A stretch of DNA of 64,000 bases from Equus caballus (taxonomy: Eukaryota; Chordata; Mammalia; Perissodactyla; Equidae): the NCBI RefSeq assembly GCF_041296265.1, contig NC_091693.1, positions 10,862,001 to 10,926,000 of the forward strand, given 5' to 3'. The notes under the pieces are model-generated. The model worked only from the letters and a program-made list of their open reading frames with translations. It had not been told where the DNA came from and made no database searches. The position numbers were made by a program, and so were the translations under genes. Below, piece after piece: positions 58,701 through 64,000 of the stretch (position 1 is the first letter of the stretch; every line of letters starts with the position of its first letter).

Positions 58701-61700
58701 TATTCCTTCTACTTTATTCCATTAAAGAAATGCTGGCCGTGACCCATTAATTCAATTTCATAGTTCTCCAGTCACAACTAGAGGTGTAGGAGGAAGGTGA
58801 AATGTTTGAATGAAAAAGAGAGTTCTGGTCATCACTGGGGTTAATGGATAAGGCAACAGTGGATGGGAGAGGGGACCCAGAAACATGGCTTAAGAGTAGA
58901 GAAGTTTGGGGCCGGCCCAGTGGTGCAGCCGTTAAGTTCACACGCTCTGCTTCAGCAGCCCTGGGTTCCCTGGTTTGGATCCTGGGTGTGAACCTGTGTA
59001 CTGATTATCAAGCCATGCTGTGGCAGGCCTCCCATGTATAAAGTAGAGGAAGATGGGCACGGATGTTGGCTCAGGGCCAATCTTCCTCAGGCGGGGGGGG
59101 GGGGAGGATTGGCAGCGGATGTTAGCTCAGAGCTAATCTTCCTTAAAAAAAAAAGAAAGAAAGAAAAGAGTAGAGAAGTTTGAGGCCCCACCCTGTGCCA
59201 TAGTGGTTCAGTTTGCATGCTCCACTTTGGTAGCCCAGGGTTTGCAGGTTCAGATCCTGGGTGCAGACCTACACACCACTCATCAAGCCATGCTGAGGTG
59301 GCATCCCGCATGCAAAGTGGAGGAAGATTGGCACAGATGTTAGCTCAGGGACAATCTTCCTCAAGCAGAAAGAGGAAGATTGGCAACAGATGTTAGCTCA
59401 GGGCCAGTCCTCATCGCCAAAAAAAAAAAAAAGAAAAAGAGTAGAGAAGTTTCATTTGGTCCAGTTTTGAAGGAAACACAATTTACACTAAAATACACAG
59501 ATTCTAGGATTCTCTGAATCTCCATTTCTATCCATTATTCGATCAATAAGTCACCATTTTCACTAGGCTACTGCTTTGGGCTCCACCCTGTGCTGGGCAG
59601 TGGTGGGGACACGGTGTGACGGACACAGCCCCAGGCCCTGCTCTCATGGGGCTCCCAGTCCAGTGGGGGAGACAGAACTGGCAGCGACCGCCCAGAGGGG
59701 TCAGGGCTGAGTTGAGGGCGTCCCAGGCAGAGTGGTCGCGGCGGGGATGGGGGAAGCGGAGTAGCCTGGGAGAGCCAGAGAAGGCGCCTGCTCCAGACCT
59801 TGGGTGTCAGGGAAGGCTGCCTGGAGGAGGGGACGCGGAACCTGGCACCTGATGAAATCAGGCCAAGGCCTGGGCAGCACCACCCTCTCTCGGGCGCACC
59901 TGGCCCGTGCCCAATCCGGGACCCCCCCTTCTCCTGGCCCAGGCTACCAGCCCTGCGACCCGCAGGTCATCTGCAACCGCGTGAACCACGTGCACGGCTG
60001 TCTGGCGGAGCTGCAGGAGCAGGCGGCGCAGCGGCGCGCGGAGCTGGAGGCCTCGCGGAGCCTGTGGGCGCTGCTGCAGGAGCTGGAGGAGGCCGAGAGC
60101 TGGGCCCGCGACAAGGAGCGCCTCCTGGAGGCGGCGGGCGCCGGCGGCGGCGGCGCGGCGGGCGCGGCGGGCACGACCGACGGTGCCCACGACCTGTCCA
60201 GCACCGCGCGCCTCCTGGCCCAGCACAAGATCCTGCAGGGCGAGCTGGGTGGGCGGCGGGCGCTGCTGCAGCAGGCGCTGCGGCGCGGCGAGGAGCTGGC
60301 GGCGGCGGGGGGCGCCGTGGGCCCGGGCGCCGAGACGGTGCAGCTGGCGGGCCTGGCGGAGCGCGCGGCGAGCGCGCGGCGGCGCTGGCAGCGGCTGGAG
60401 GAGGCGGCGGCGCGGCGCGAGCGGCGGCTGCAGGAGGCGCGGGCGCTGCACCAGTTCGGCGCTGACCTCGACGGGCTCCTGGACTGGCTTCGCGACGCCT
60501 ACCGCCTGGCAGCCGCGGGCGACTTCGGCCACGACGAAGCATCCAGCCGCCGCCTGGCCCGCCAGCACCGCGCGCTCACCGGGGAGGTGGAGGCGCATCG
60601 CGGCCCCGTGGGCGGCCTGCGGCGTCAGCTGGCCACCCTGGGGGGCGCCAGCGGCGCCGGGGCCCTGGTGGTGGCGCTGCAGGTGCGCGTGGTGGAGGCG
60701 GAGCAGTTGTTCACTGAGGTGACCGAGGTGGCCGCGCTGCGGCGCCAGTGGCTGCGAGACGCGCTGGCTGTCTACCGCATGTTCGGCGAGGTGCACGCGT
60801 GCGAGCTGTGGATCGGCGAGAAGGAGCAATGGCTGCTCGCCATGCGTGTCCCGGATTCGCTGGACGACGTCGAGGTGGTGCAGCACCGGTGAGCGCGCGC
60901 TCGTGGGGCTCCCGGGTCCCCTTGCTCGCGCGCACAGTCTCGCCTTTGTGGGTTCAACAGTTCCCATTTTCGCTCTGCTGGAACCAGGGCTTCCGGTAAA
61001 ATGGGAATGACATTAGTCCCGACCTCACGGGCTTGTGGCCAACAGTAAAATGAGTTAATACGTGTAGACAGGTTCACGGCATTCCGGGAGCGTTTGCTAT
61101 TATTACTATGAGGCGTGTATTCACTTGGCTTGAAATTAACCTGAGGTCCTCCGGGGACATGCCAGCCTGGCCCCTCACCTGGGACTCGCACTGCCCCTGC
61201 ACAAATGTCACCTCCCTAGCTAATAAGATAGCCCCGGCCCTTGTCATTTTCCCTCCCCTCACCCCGTTTACATTTCTTTATGGTCCTCACCACCCTGTGA
61301 CACGTTAGATGCTGATTTCTAAGTTGGCTGACTTAGCGCTGAGTCATTAGGTTAGTGGGTGGACCCCCTGCTCCTCCCAGCATCTTGTTCATCCGTCCAT
61401 TCATTTGACAGGTACTTCCTGAGCTCCCGCTCCTCTAGGTCCTGTGCTGGGCGTTGCTGGAAACACAGGCCTGGTCCCCGCCCTTACTGCGCCCACAGTT
61501 ACCCAAGCTGCAGCCTTGGGCACTGTTTTAAACAAGGGAGAACCGAGCCCAGCTTTAAAAAGATCTCTCTGGGGCTGGCCTGGTGGCATAGTGGTTAGGT
61601 TCATGCATTCCGCTTTGGAGGCCTGGGGTTCGCAGGTTCGGATCCTGGGCACGGACCTAGCACTGCTTGTCAAGCCACGCTGTGGAGGCATCCCACATAT

Positions 61701-62605
61701 AATGGAGGAAGATTGGCACAGATGTTAGCTCAGGGACAATCTCCCTCAAGCAAAAAAAAAGGAAGATTGGTAACAGATGTTAGCTCAGGGCCAATCTTCC
61801 TCACCAAAAAAAACCAAACAAACCCCTCTGGCTGGCATGTGGAGGGTGGGTTGGAAGGGGTGACAGTGGTGGCTGGGAGCCCAGAGAGGCAGCTGGGGTG
61901 GCGACCCAGGTAGGAGGGGACAGACTGGACCAGAGTAGAATGCCAACTGGACAGGCCAAGGGGGTGGACAGAGTGGGGGGAGTGTGTGTCCAAGACGGGG
62001 CCCAGGGCTCTGGCCTAGGGGATGACGGGGCTGTCCCTGAGTTGGGGACCCAGAGGAAGAACAAACGTGGGGGGAGATGCTGAAGTCGGTTTGAGGCACC
62101 AGAGGTGGGAGGAGCCCCGAAGAGGGGTACAGCAGGCTTTGAAGTTGAGGACAGTGCAAAAGGAAAGAGGTTGAGGCAGGAGCCTGAGCTGTGGGGGTCG
62201 TGAGTTCAGAGGTGAGGACCGAGGCTGTGGCCATGGGTGAGGTGGTCCAGGCAGGGTGCAAGGGGAAGCTCACAGGGCCCAAGACAGAGCCCGGAGGGGG
62301 CTGACATTTAAGCAGCAGGTAGAAGGAGGAGGAGCTGACAAAGGGGCCTGAGAGGGTGAGGTTGGAGAGCTGGGAGGAGATCGGGTCAAGGCAGTTCCTG
62401 AAAGCCCGGAAGTGGGCGGGTCCCTGGGGTCCGGGCCTCTCTGAGCGCATCCCTTCTCCATCTGCAGGTTTGAGAGTCTGGACCAGGAGATGAACAGTCT
62501 GATGGGCCGTGTCCTCGATGTCAACCACACGGTCCAGGAGCTGGTGGAAGGAGGCCACCCCAGCTCAGAGGAGGTGCGCTCCTGCCAGGACCACCTCAAC
62601 AGCAG
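34573..62605 (+). CDS. SPTBN4: Beta-IV spectrin, N-terminal 967 codons (14 coding exons; gene continues past the window)
   Basis: Membrane-skeleton protein that pairs with alpha-spectrin, binds actin through tandem calponin-homology (CH) domains and is held at axon initial segments and nodes of Ranvier by ankyrin-G. Coding exons: 34573-34744, 45132-45283, 46368-46541, 49084-49175, 50328-50408, 51592-51707, 53441-53553, 53647-53834, 53909-54026, 54295-54453, 55277-55579, 56399-56549, 59943-60888, 62468-62605 (2,903 nt, frame kept at every junction). CH1 is at about residues 60-165, CH2 at about 180-285, and spectrin repeats run from about 300 with their helix-A tryptophans at W325, W445, W551, W660, W788 and W896. 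Human beta-IV spectrin is about 2,560 aa, so ankyrin-binding repeats and the PH domain lie to the right. Start chosen for [15 protein letters not shown], identical to human. Confidence 0.97.
34893..35095 (+). mobile_element. hAT-type non-autonomous DNA transposon fragment
   Basis: Opens cagcgctgtccaatagaac and contains cttgtggctacgagcacttg, a common hAT-Charlie-like repeat with this terminal sequence. Confidence 0.6.
35253..35476 (+). mobile_element. ERE2-like SINE
   Basis: Carries the ctacaactagaaggaccca and aatacacaactatgtacc body. Flanked by a perfect 16-bp duplication AAATGGAGATTCTTGG at 35237-35252 and 35477-35492. Confidence 0.93.
35730..35980 (+). mobile_element. ERE SINE
   Basis: Starts ggggcctacctggtggcaca. 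Duplication AACTTTAGACTCT at 35717-35729 and 35981-35993. Confidence 0.93.
36545..36900 (-). repeat. L2 fragment
   Basis: acaaatatttattcgatgcc and gagggcttcctggaggagga. Confidence 0.7.
37335..37431 (+). mobile_element. L1 3' end fragment
   Basis: acctgaaactaatataatgt followed by acttcaataaaaaaaaaag, a common L1 3' terminus with poly(A). Confidence 0.55.
37640..39090 (-). mobile_element. Old L1 remnant
   Basis: Reads as antisense L1 3' half: gccattctggagagtgtgcg, tttttcctgatgatgaataa-type text and tttgcccatgttcctattaa. More diverged than the two other intron-2 copies. Confidence 0.7.
40286..40474 (+). mobile_element. ERE SINE, short form
   Basis: Only one tail module, so about 50 bp shorter than the others. 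Duplication AAAAAATCCAGAT at 40273-40285 and 40475-40487. Confidence 0.9.
41300..42700 (-). mobile_element. L1 remnant (ORF2 C-terminus)
   Basis: Minus-strand translation shows [39 protein letters not shown] and [11 protein letters not shown], the C-terminal part of L1 ORF2. 5' truncated near 42700. Confidence 0.92.
43085..44275 (+). mobile_element. L1 remnant interrupted by an ERE
   Basis: ORF2 text aataacccaattaaaaaaat and later ccaaatgtcggtcagttgat, ending gggtgaattttatagtatgt. Broken by the ERE at 43279-43538. Confidence 0.88.
43279..43538 (+). mobile_element. ERE SINE inserted in an L1
   Basis: Lies inside the L1 ORF2 motif that reads caaaaccacaatgag; the near-duplicate ccacagtgag resumes after an A21 tail. 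The L1 sequence is continuous on either side. Confidence 0.92.
45132..45283 (+). CDS. SPTBN4: SPTBN4 exon 3 (residues 58-108, CH1)
   Basis: Acceptor ctgtgcttcag, donor CAGCTG|gtgagg. Carries the actin-binding helix [17 protein letters not shown], then [20 protein letters not shown], the hallmark start of a CH domain. The intron before it is about 10.4 kb. Confidence 0.96.
46368..46541 (+). CDS. SPTBN4: SPTBN4 exon 4 (residues 109-166, end of CH1)
   Basis: Acceptor gccgccctag, donor TTCCAG|gtgatc. Encodes [38 protein letters not shown] and TIILRFQ, the classic closing helices of CH1. Confidence 0.96.
46606..46637. repeat. CATT tetranucleotide microsatellite
   Basis: Seven cattcattcatt units 65 bp past SPTBN4 exon 4, opening an L2/MIR cluster. 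Confidence 0.88.
46735..47510 (-). repeat. Antisense MIR then L2 in SPTBN4 intron 4
   Basis: MIR: aaggtcacacagctaggtag at 46880. L2: atgcaaaggccctgaggtgg at 47229, then gacataatcggatttagaag at 47430. Confidence 0.75.
48030..48297 (-). mobile_element. Partial LTR of the ERVL-MaLR group (fossil)
   Basis: On the minus strand begins TGTTACGGACTGAAT and contains ctaacccccaatgtgacc and gactggtgtcctcataag. Partial, solitary and old. Confidence 0.6.
48300..48870 (-). repeat. L2 fragment
   Basis: gtgcaaaggccctgaggtgg at 48523, ttttactctgagtgagatgg and gcacgtgatctgatttggg in L2 antisense order. 47510-48030 has no clear element. Confidence 0.75.
49084..49175 (+). CDS. SPTBN4: SPTBN4 exon 5 (residues 167-197, CH1-CH2 linker)
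   Basis: Acceptor tatcctcacag, donor GCTGG|gtaagc followed by a run of about 12 C. Encodes [20 protein letters not shown] then [11 protein letters not shown], opening CH2. Confidence 0.95.
49840..50325. repeat. CT-rich and ATCC/ATCT microsatellite tract before SPTBN4 exon 6
   Basis: CT-rich sequence to about 50100, then atct/atcc tetranucleotides at 50103-50235, then more pyrimidines up to the exon 6 acceptor at 50327. Confidence 0.9.
50328..50408 (+). CDS. SPTBN4: SPTBN4 exon 6 (residues 197-224, CH2)
   Basis: Small 81-nt exon: [19 protein letters not shown] and NALIHRHR. The acceptor cgcactgccag follows a pyrimidine-rich and ATCC/ATCT tract about 450 bp long. Donor CACAG|gtaccc. Confidence 0.95.
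51105..51330 (-). repeat. MIR SINE
   Basis: gaggaaactgaggcacagtg and gagctggggttcgagcccag. Confidence 0.82.
51592..51707 (+). CDS. SPTBN4: SPTBN4 exon 7 (residues 224-263, CH2)
   Basis: Acceptor cccccacccag, donor GGAGG|gtgagc. Encodes [38 protein letters not shown], as in other beta-spectrins. Confidence 0.96.
51770..52260. repeat. C-rich low-complexity tract in SPTBN4 intron 7
   Basis: cccatccccaattccactt-like steps; few G on this strand. No unit is regular enough to call a satellite. Confidence 0.7.
52640..53350 (-). repeat. MIR, L2, MIR cluster in SPTBN4 intron 7
   Basis: MIR-like at 52680-52840, L2 at 52850-53215 (tattgagctcctactgtgtg; gtgcaaaggtcctgaggtg), MIR-like at 53245-53350. 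Confidence 0.68.
53441..53553 (+). CDS. SPTBN4: SPTBN4 exon 8 (residues 263-300, end of CH2)
   Basis: Acceptor ctttatcccccag. Encodes [20 protein letters not shown] and [17 protein letters not shown]. The donor AAG|gtctga is poor beyond GT and the intron is only 93 bp, so exon definition probably depends on neighbouring signals. Confidence 0.95.
53647..53834 (+). CDS. SPTBN4: SPTBN4 exon 9 (residues 301-363, spectrin repeat 1)
   Basis: Acceptor tgccgggtcag, donor GTCAA|gtgagg. Encodes [29 protein letters not shown] (helix-A Trp at residue 325) and [17 protein letters not shown]. The following intron is only 74 bp. Confidence 0.96.
53909..54026 (+). CDS. SPTBN4: SPTBN4 exon 10 (residues 363-402, spectrin repeat 1)
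   Basis: Acceptor gccccctcag, donor GACAAG|gtgagg. Encodes [19 protein letters not shown] and [18 protein letters not shown]. Confidence 0.96.
54295..54453 (+). CDS. SPTBN4: SPTBN4 exon 11 (residues 403-455, spectrin repeats 1/2)
   Basis: Acceptor ctgtctccctag, donor CCCAG|gtaccg. Encodes [20 protein letters not shown] then [19 protein letters not shown], Trp445 being the helix-A position of repeat 2. Human has Glu where this has Gln at residue 406. Confidence 0.96.
54910..55175. repeat. 31-bp minisatellite in SPTBN4 intron 11
   Basis: Eight to nine near-identical units built on ctggtctccagggtgacagg plus ggatggtgggg, starting at 54913, 54944 and so on every 31 bp. Degenerate copies (tgatctcctaggcaac, ggtctccagggtaaca) extend back to about 54530. 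Confidence 0.92.
55277..55579 (+). CDS. SPTBN4: SPTBN4 exon 12 (residues 456-556, spectrin repeat 2)
   Basis: Acceptor ctgtcccaccccag, donor TGCAG|gtgggg. A full 101-codon exon: [35 protein letters not shown] and [11 protein letters not shown] (human MEEMQ). The exon is preceded by a 31-bp minisatellite and followed by a purine-rich tract. Confidence 0.96.
55640..56280. repeat. Purine-rich GAGACAGA tract in SPTBN4 intron 12
   Basis: About 640 bp of nearly uninterrupted purines plus C/T in gagacagagaga steps. Complement is pyrimidine-rich, a sequence class able to form triplex DNA. Confidence 0.85.
56399..56549 (+). CDS. SPTBN4: SPTBN4 exon 13 (residues 557-607, spectrin repeat 3)
   Basis: Acceptor gcccggtgtcatag, donor GCAGG|gtgagt. 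Encodes [39 protein letters not shown] and RFSQLQ. Confidence 0.96.
56755..58460. repeat. SPTBN4 intron 13: MIR pieces at each end, otherwise unremarkable
   Basis: Antisense MIR at 56755-56830 and sense MIR at 58330-58460 (gcctcagtttcttcttctgt). The stretch 56830-58330 shows no repeat or exon that I recognise. Confidence 0.55.
58557..58765 (+). mobile_element. DNA-transposon-like repeat
   Basis: gggcagtgtctctcacactg start with tgacccagtaagaaatgcat and gctggccgtgacccatta. Same family pattern as 29235-29400. Confidence 0.45.
58908..59165 (+). mobile_element. ERE SINE, first of a stacked pair
   Basis: Flanked by AAGAGTAGAGAAGTTT at 58892-58907 and 59166-59181. The tail module contains a G12-type run at about 59094-59104. 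Confidence 0.93.
59182..59436 (+). mobile_element. ERE SINE, second of a stacked pair
   Basis: Diverged copy (gaggccccaccctgtgccat). Shares the 59166-59181 repeat with its neighbour and is followed by a third copy of the same 16-mer at 59437-59452. Confidence 0.92.
59575..59850 (-). repeat. L2 fragment before SPTBN4 exon 14
   Basis: tctcatggggctcccagtcc and gggaaggctgcctggaggag. Confidence 0.65.
59943..60888 (+). CDS. SPTBN4: SPTBN4 exon 14 (residues 607-922, spectrin repeats 3-6)
   Basis: A 946-nt exon, very GC-rich and CpG-dense, acceptor ctcctggcccag, donor CACCG|gtgagc. Contains helix-A Trp at residues 660 ([13 protein letters not shown]), 788 ([12 protein letters not shown]) and 896 ([15 protein letters not shown]). 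A Gly/Ala-rich loop at about residues 670-686 is coded by GGC/GCG runs and differs in length from human as I recall it. The composition makes all other frames open too. Confidence 0.96.
61380..62300 (-). repeat. L2 fragments on both sides of an ERE
   Basis: ttcatttgacaggtacttcc at 61402, then after the ERE tggcatgtggagggtgggtt at 61834 onward. 60900-61380 shows nothing definite. Confidence 0.6.
61569..61818 (+). mobile_element. ERE SINE
   Basis: Starts ctggggctggcctggtggca and ends accaaaaaaaaccaaacaaac. The duplication is short and imperfect (ctctgg on either side). Confidence 0.9.
62468..62605 (+). CDS. SPTBN4: SPTBN4 exon 15 (residues 922-968)
   Basis: Acceptor ctccatctgcag, donor AGCAG|gtaggc. 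Encodes [38 protein letters not shown] and CQDHLNSR. The next exon (human WNRIVELVEQR) lies beyond the window. Confidence 0.96.
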
Positions 62606-64000
62606 GTAGGCAGGGCCTGGGGCTGGAAGGCCTTCTGGGTGTCTCGCGCCAGTCGTTCCCGTTATTCCCTTCCCCACGGACTCAGCCGAGGAAATCAAGG
62701 ACACGCCATTTCAAACCCCTGAGATCATAAGGGCCCCCGAGTAAATCAGCAAAATCTTGAAAAAAATGGTAATACCCGGTGCAAGTGATGATGTGGTATA
62801 ATGAGGGTTCAGTCCTGTTCAGTGGGCTTAATAATTCGTTCAGAAATGATTTCTTGAGTATCGACTATCTGCCAGGAATTTTTCTAAGCCCTTTATAGAC
62901 TTTCTTTTATCTCCCAAGATCCCAATTTCCTTAGTAAAGATTCCAGAATTCAGAACTCTTTAAAAATAGTAACGAATTAATATCTTTCCCCCTAGAACAC
63001 TACCAGCAGTTTCTCCAGTGGGAGCAGGTTCATAGATGAAGACACAGACCCACAGAGGTGAAATCCTTATCCAGAGTACTCGAACTAGTCAGGAGGAGTC
63101 AAACCCAGTTCTCTCTGAGTCTGGCACTGGGCCTCTTGATCGCATATATTCAGTCTTCCCAGCAACCCTGTGGGGTATACATTACCTCGTGTTAGAGAGG
63201 AGGAAACAGGGGCTCAGAGAGGTGAAGACGCTGGCTCAAGGTCACACAGCAAGTTAGGGGTTCAAGCCTGGATTTGGAGTTGAATTTGTCTGACTCCAAA
63301 GACTGTGTGCTCTTTAACTGCTGTGCTGTAAGATCCCAATAACCAGTGACTACAAAGCCTCTGTGGCCTCGACAATCCCCAAACATCGGGACCCCAAAAG
63401 ATAACAACAATAACGATGTACAGCATTTAGCGAGATGATCCGTGATGTGCTTTAGCCACGTGATCTCATTAAATGCTCAATGAAATAGACATTATTATCT
63501 CCATTTTCCATAAGGGAAATGAGGATCAGAGAGGGAAATGATTTGCCTAAGGTCACAGAGCAAATCTGGCTGGAGCAGAACTTGAACTCTGGTCCTTCCG
63601 ATTTCAGAGTCCTAATTGCTGCCCTTGTGGCGTGTCCACTCTAGAGCAGGCAGGGAGACACTTAACAAATAAAGTAATAAATGAAGAAGATGTTTAGAGA
63701 ATCGTAAGGATGGCGCAGGGAATAGAGAGAGCTGGTGGGGCATGGCCAGGGGTTGGGGTGATGTTCCATCTTGTGGTCAGCCATGACGTCTTGAGCTGGG
63801 CCCTCAAGGGGGATGAGAAGCAGCCAGCCACAGAACAGTATGGATGTGGAAGGGGATGGAGAGCACGCAGCATCCCAGGCAGGGAGCACAGCCTAGGCAA
63901 AGGCCCTGAGGCAGAAAAGGGCTAGATATGTCCTCAGAGATTGTCCCCATTCAATAACAGTAACAAACAGGTACCGTTTGAAGCACTTCATGAGCTATAA
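62606..64000 (+). other. SPTBN4: SPTBN4 intron 15 (cut by window edge)
   Basis: No exon is visible to the end. Contains MIR copies at about 63010-63330 and 63395-63620 and an L2 at about 63640-63950. Confidence 0.8.
63010..63950 (-). repeat. Two MIRs and an L2 in SPTBN4 intron 15
   Basis: aggtcacacagcaagttagg at 63238, aaggtcacagagcaaatctg at 63551, and the L2 phrase gcaaaggccctgaggcag at 63896. Confidence 0.75.

Noticed and set aside
59858-60967. 369-codon antisense frame over SPTBN4 exon 14
   Set aside because: A mirror of a very GC-rich coding exon that lacks stop-forming AT triplets; the plus strand is clearly the spectrin frame.

Overview
The window is mammalian nuclear DNA, almost certainly from a horse-family (equid) genome. 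Thirteen tRNA-derived SINEs of the equine repeat element (ERE) type are present, most with intact target-site duplications, over a background of L2, MIR and L1 remnants. The coding content matches the stretch of human chromosome 19q13.2 that carries SERTAD1, SERTAD3, BLVRB and SPTBN4, in the same order and orientations. Protein comparisons rest on remembered human sequences, not on a search.

Layout. 1-4600 is intergenic, with L2/MIR remnants and an unassigned GC-rich block near 3.4-3.95 kb. SERTAD1 (minus) has its whole CDS in one exon at 4971-5684, a poly(A) signal at 4631-4636 and a CpG/CCAAT promoter near 7.2-7.5 kb. Repeats fill 7.8-13.7 kb. SERTAD3 (minus), its paralogue, has its CDS at 14371-14958, a poly(A) signal at 13716-13721, a main promoter near 16.9-17.1 kb and a possible second promoter near 15.8-16.0 kb. 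BLVRB (minus) has five coding exons between 19624 and 30848, 207 codons in total. A GC-rich and GTGTGA-rich gap of about 1.4 kb separates it from SPTBN4 (plus). SPTBN4 has a non-coding first exon ending at 32452 and fourteen coding exons at 34573-62605, giving the first 967 codons of about 2,560. The gene runs out of the right edge.

Function. SERTAD1 and SERTAD3 are small nuclear co-regulators of E2F/cyclin-CDK transcription. BLVRB is a cytosolic NADPH-dependent flavin and biliverdin-IX-beta reductase. SPTBN4 is beta-IV spectrin, the scaffold of the axon initial segment and nodes of Ranvier. Apart from the SERTAD tandem pair, the genes are neighbours by ancestry and not a pathway.

No new biological system was found. 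The points most worth checking are three features of BLVRB (an apparent GC-AG first intron, a one-codon ambiguity at the exon 4/5 junction, and arginine in place of an active-site tryptophan), a 123-codon alternative frame overlapping the SPTBN4 start, paired CCAAT boxes at both SERTAD promoters, two EREs stacked at one target site, and several large tandem arrays inside SPTBN4.
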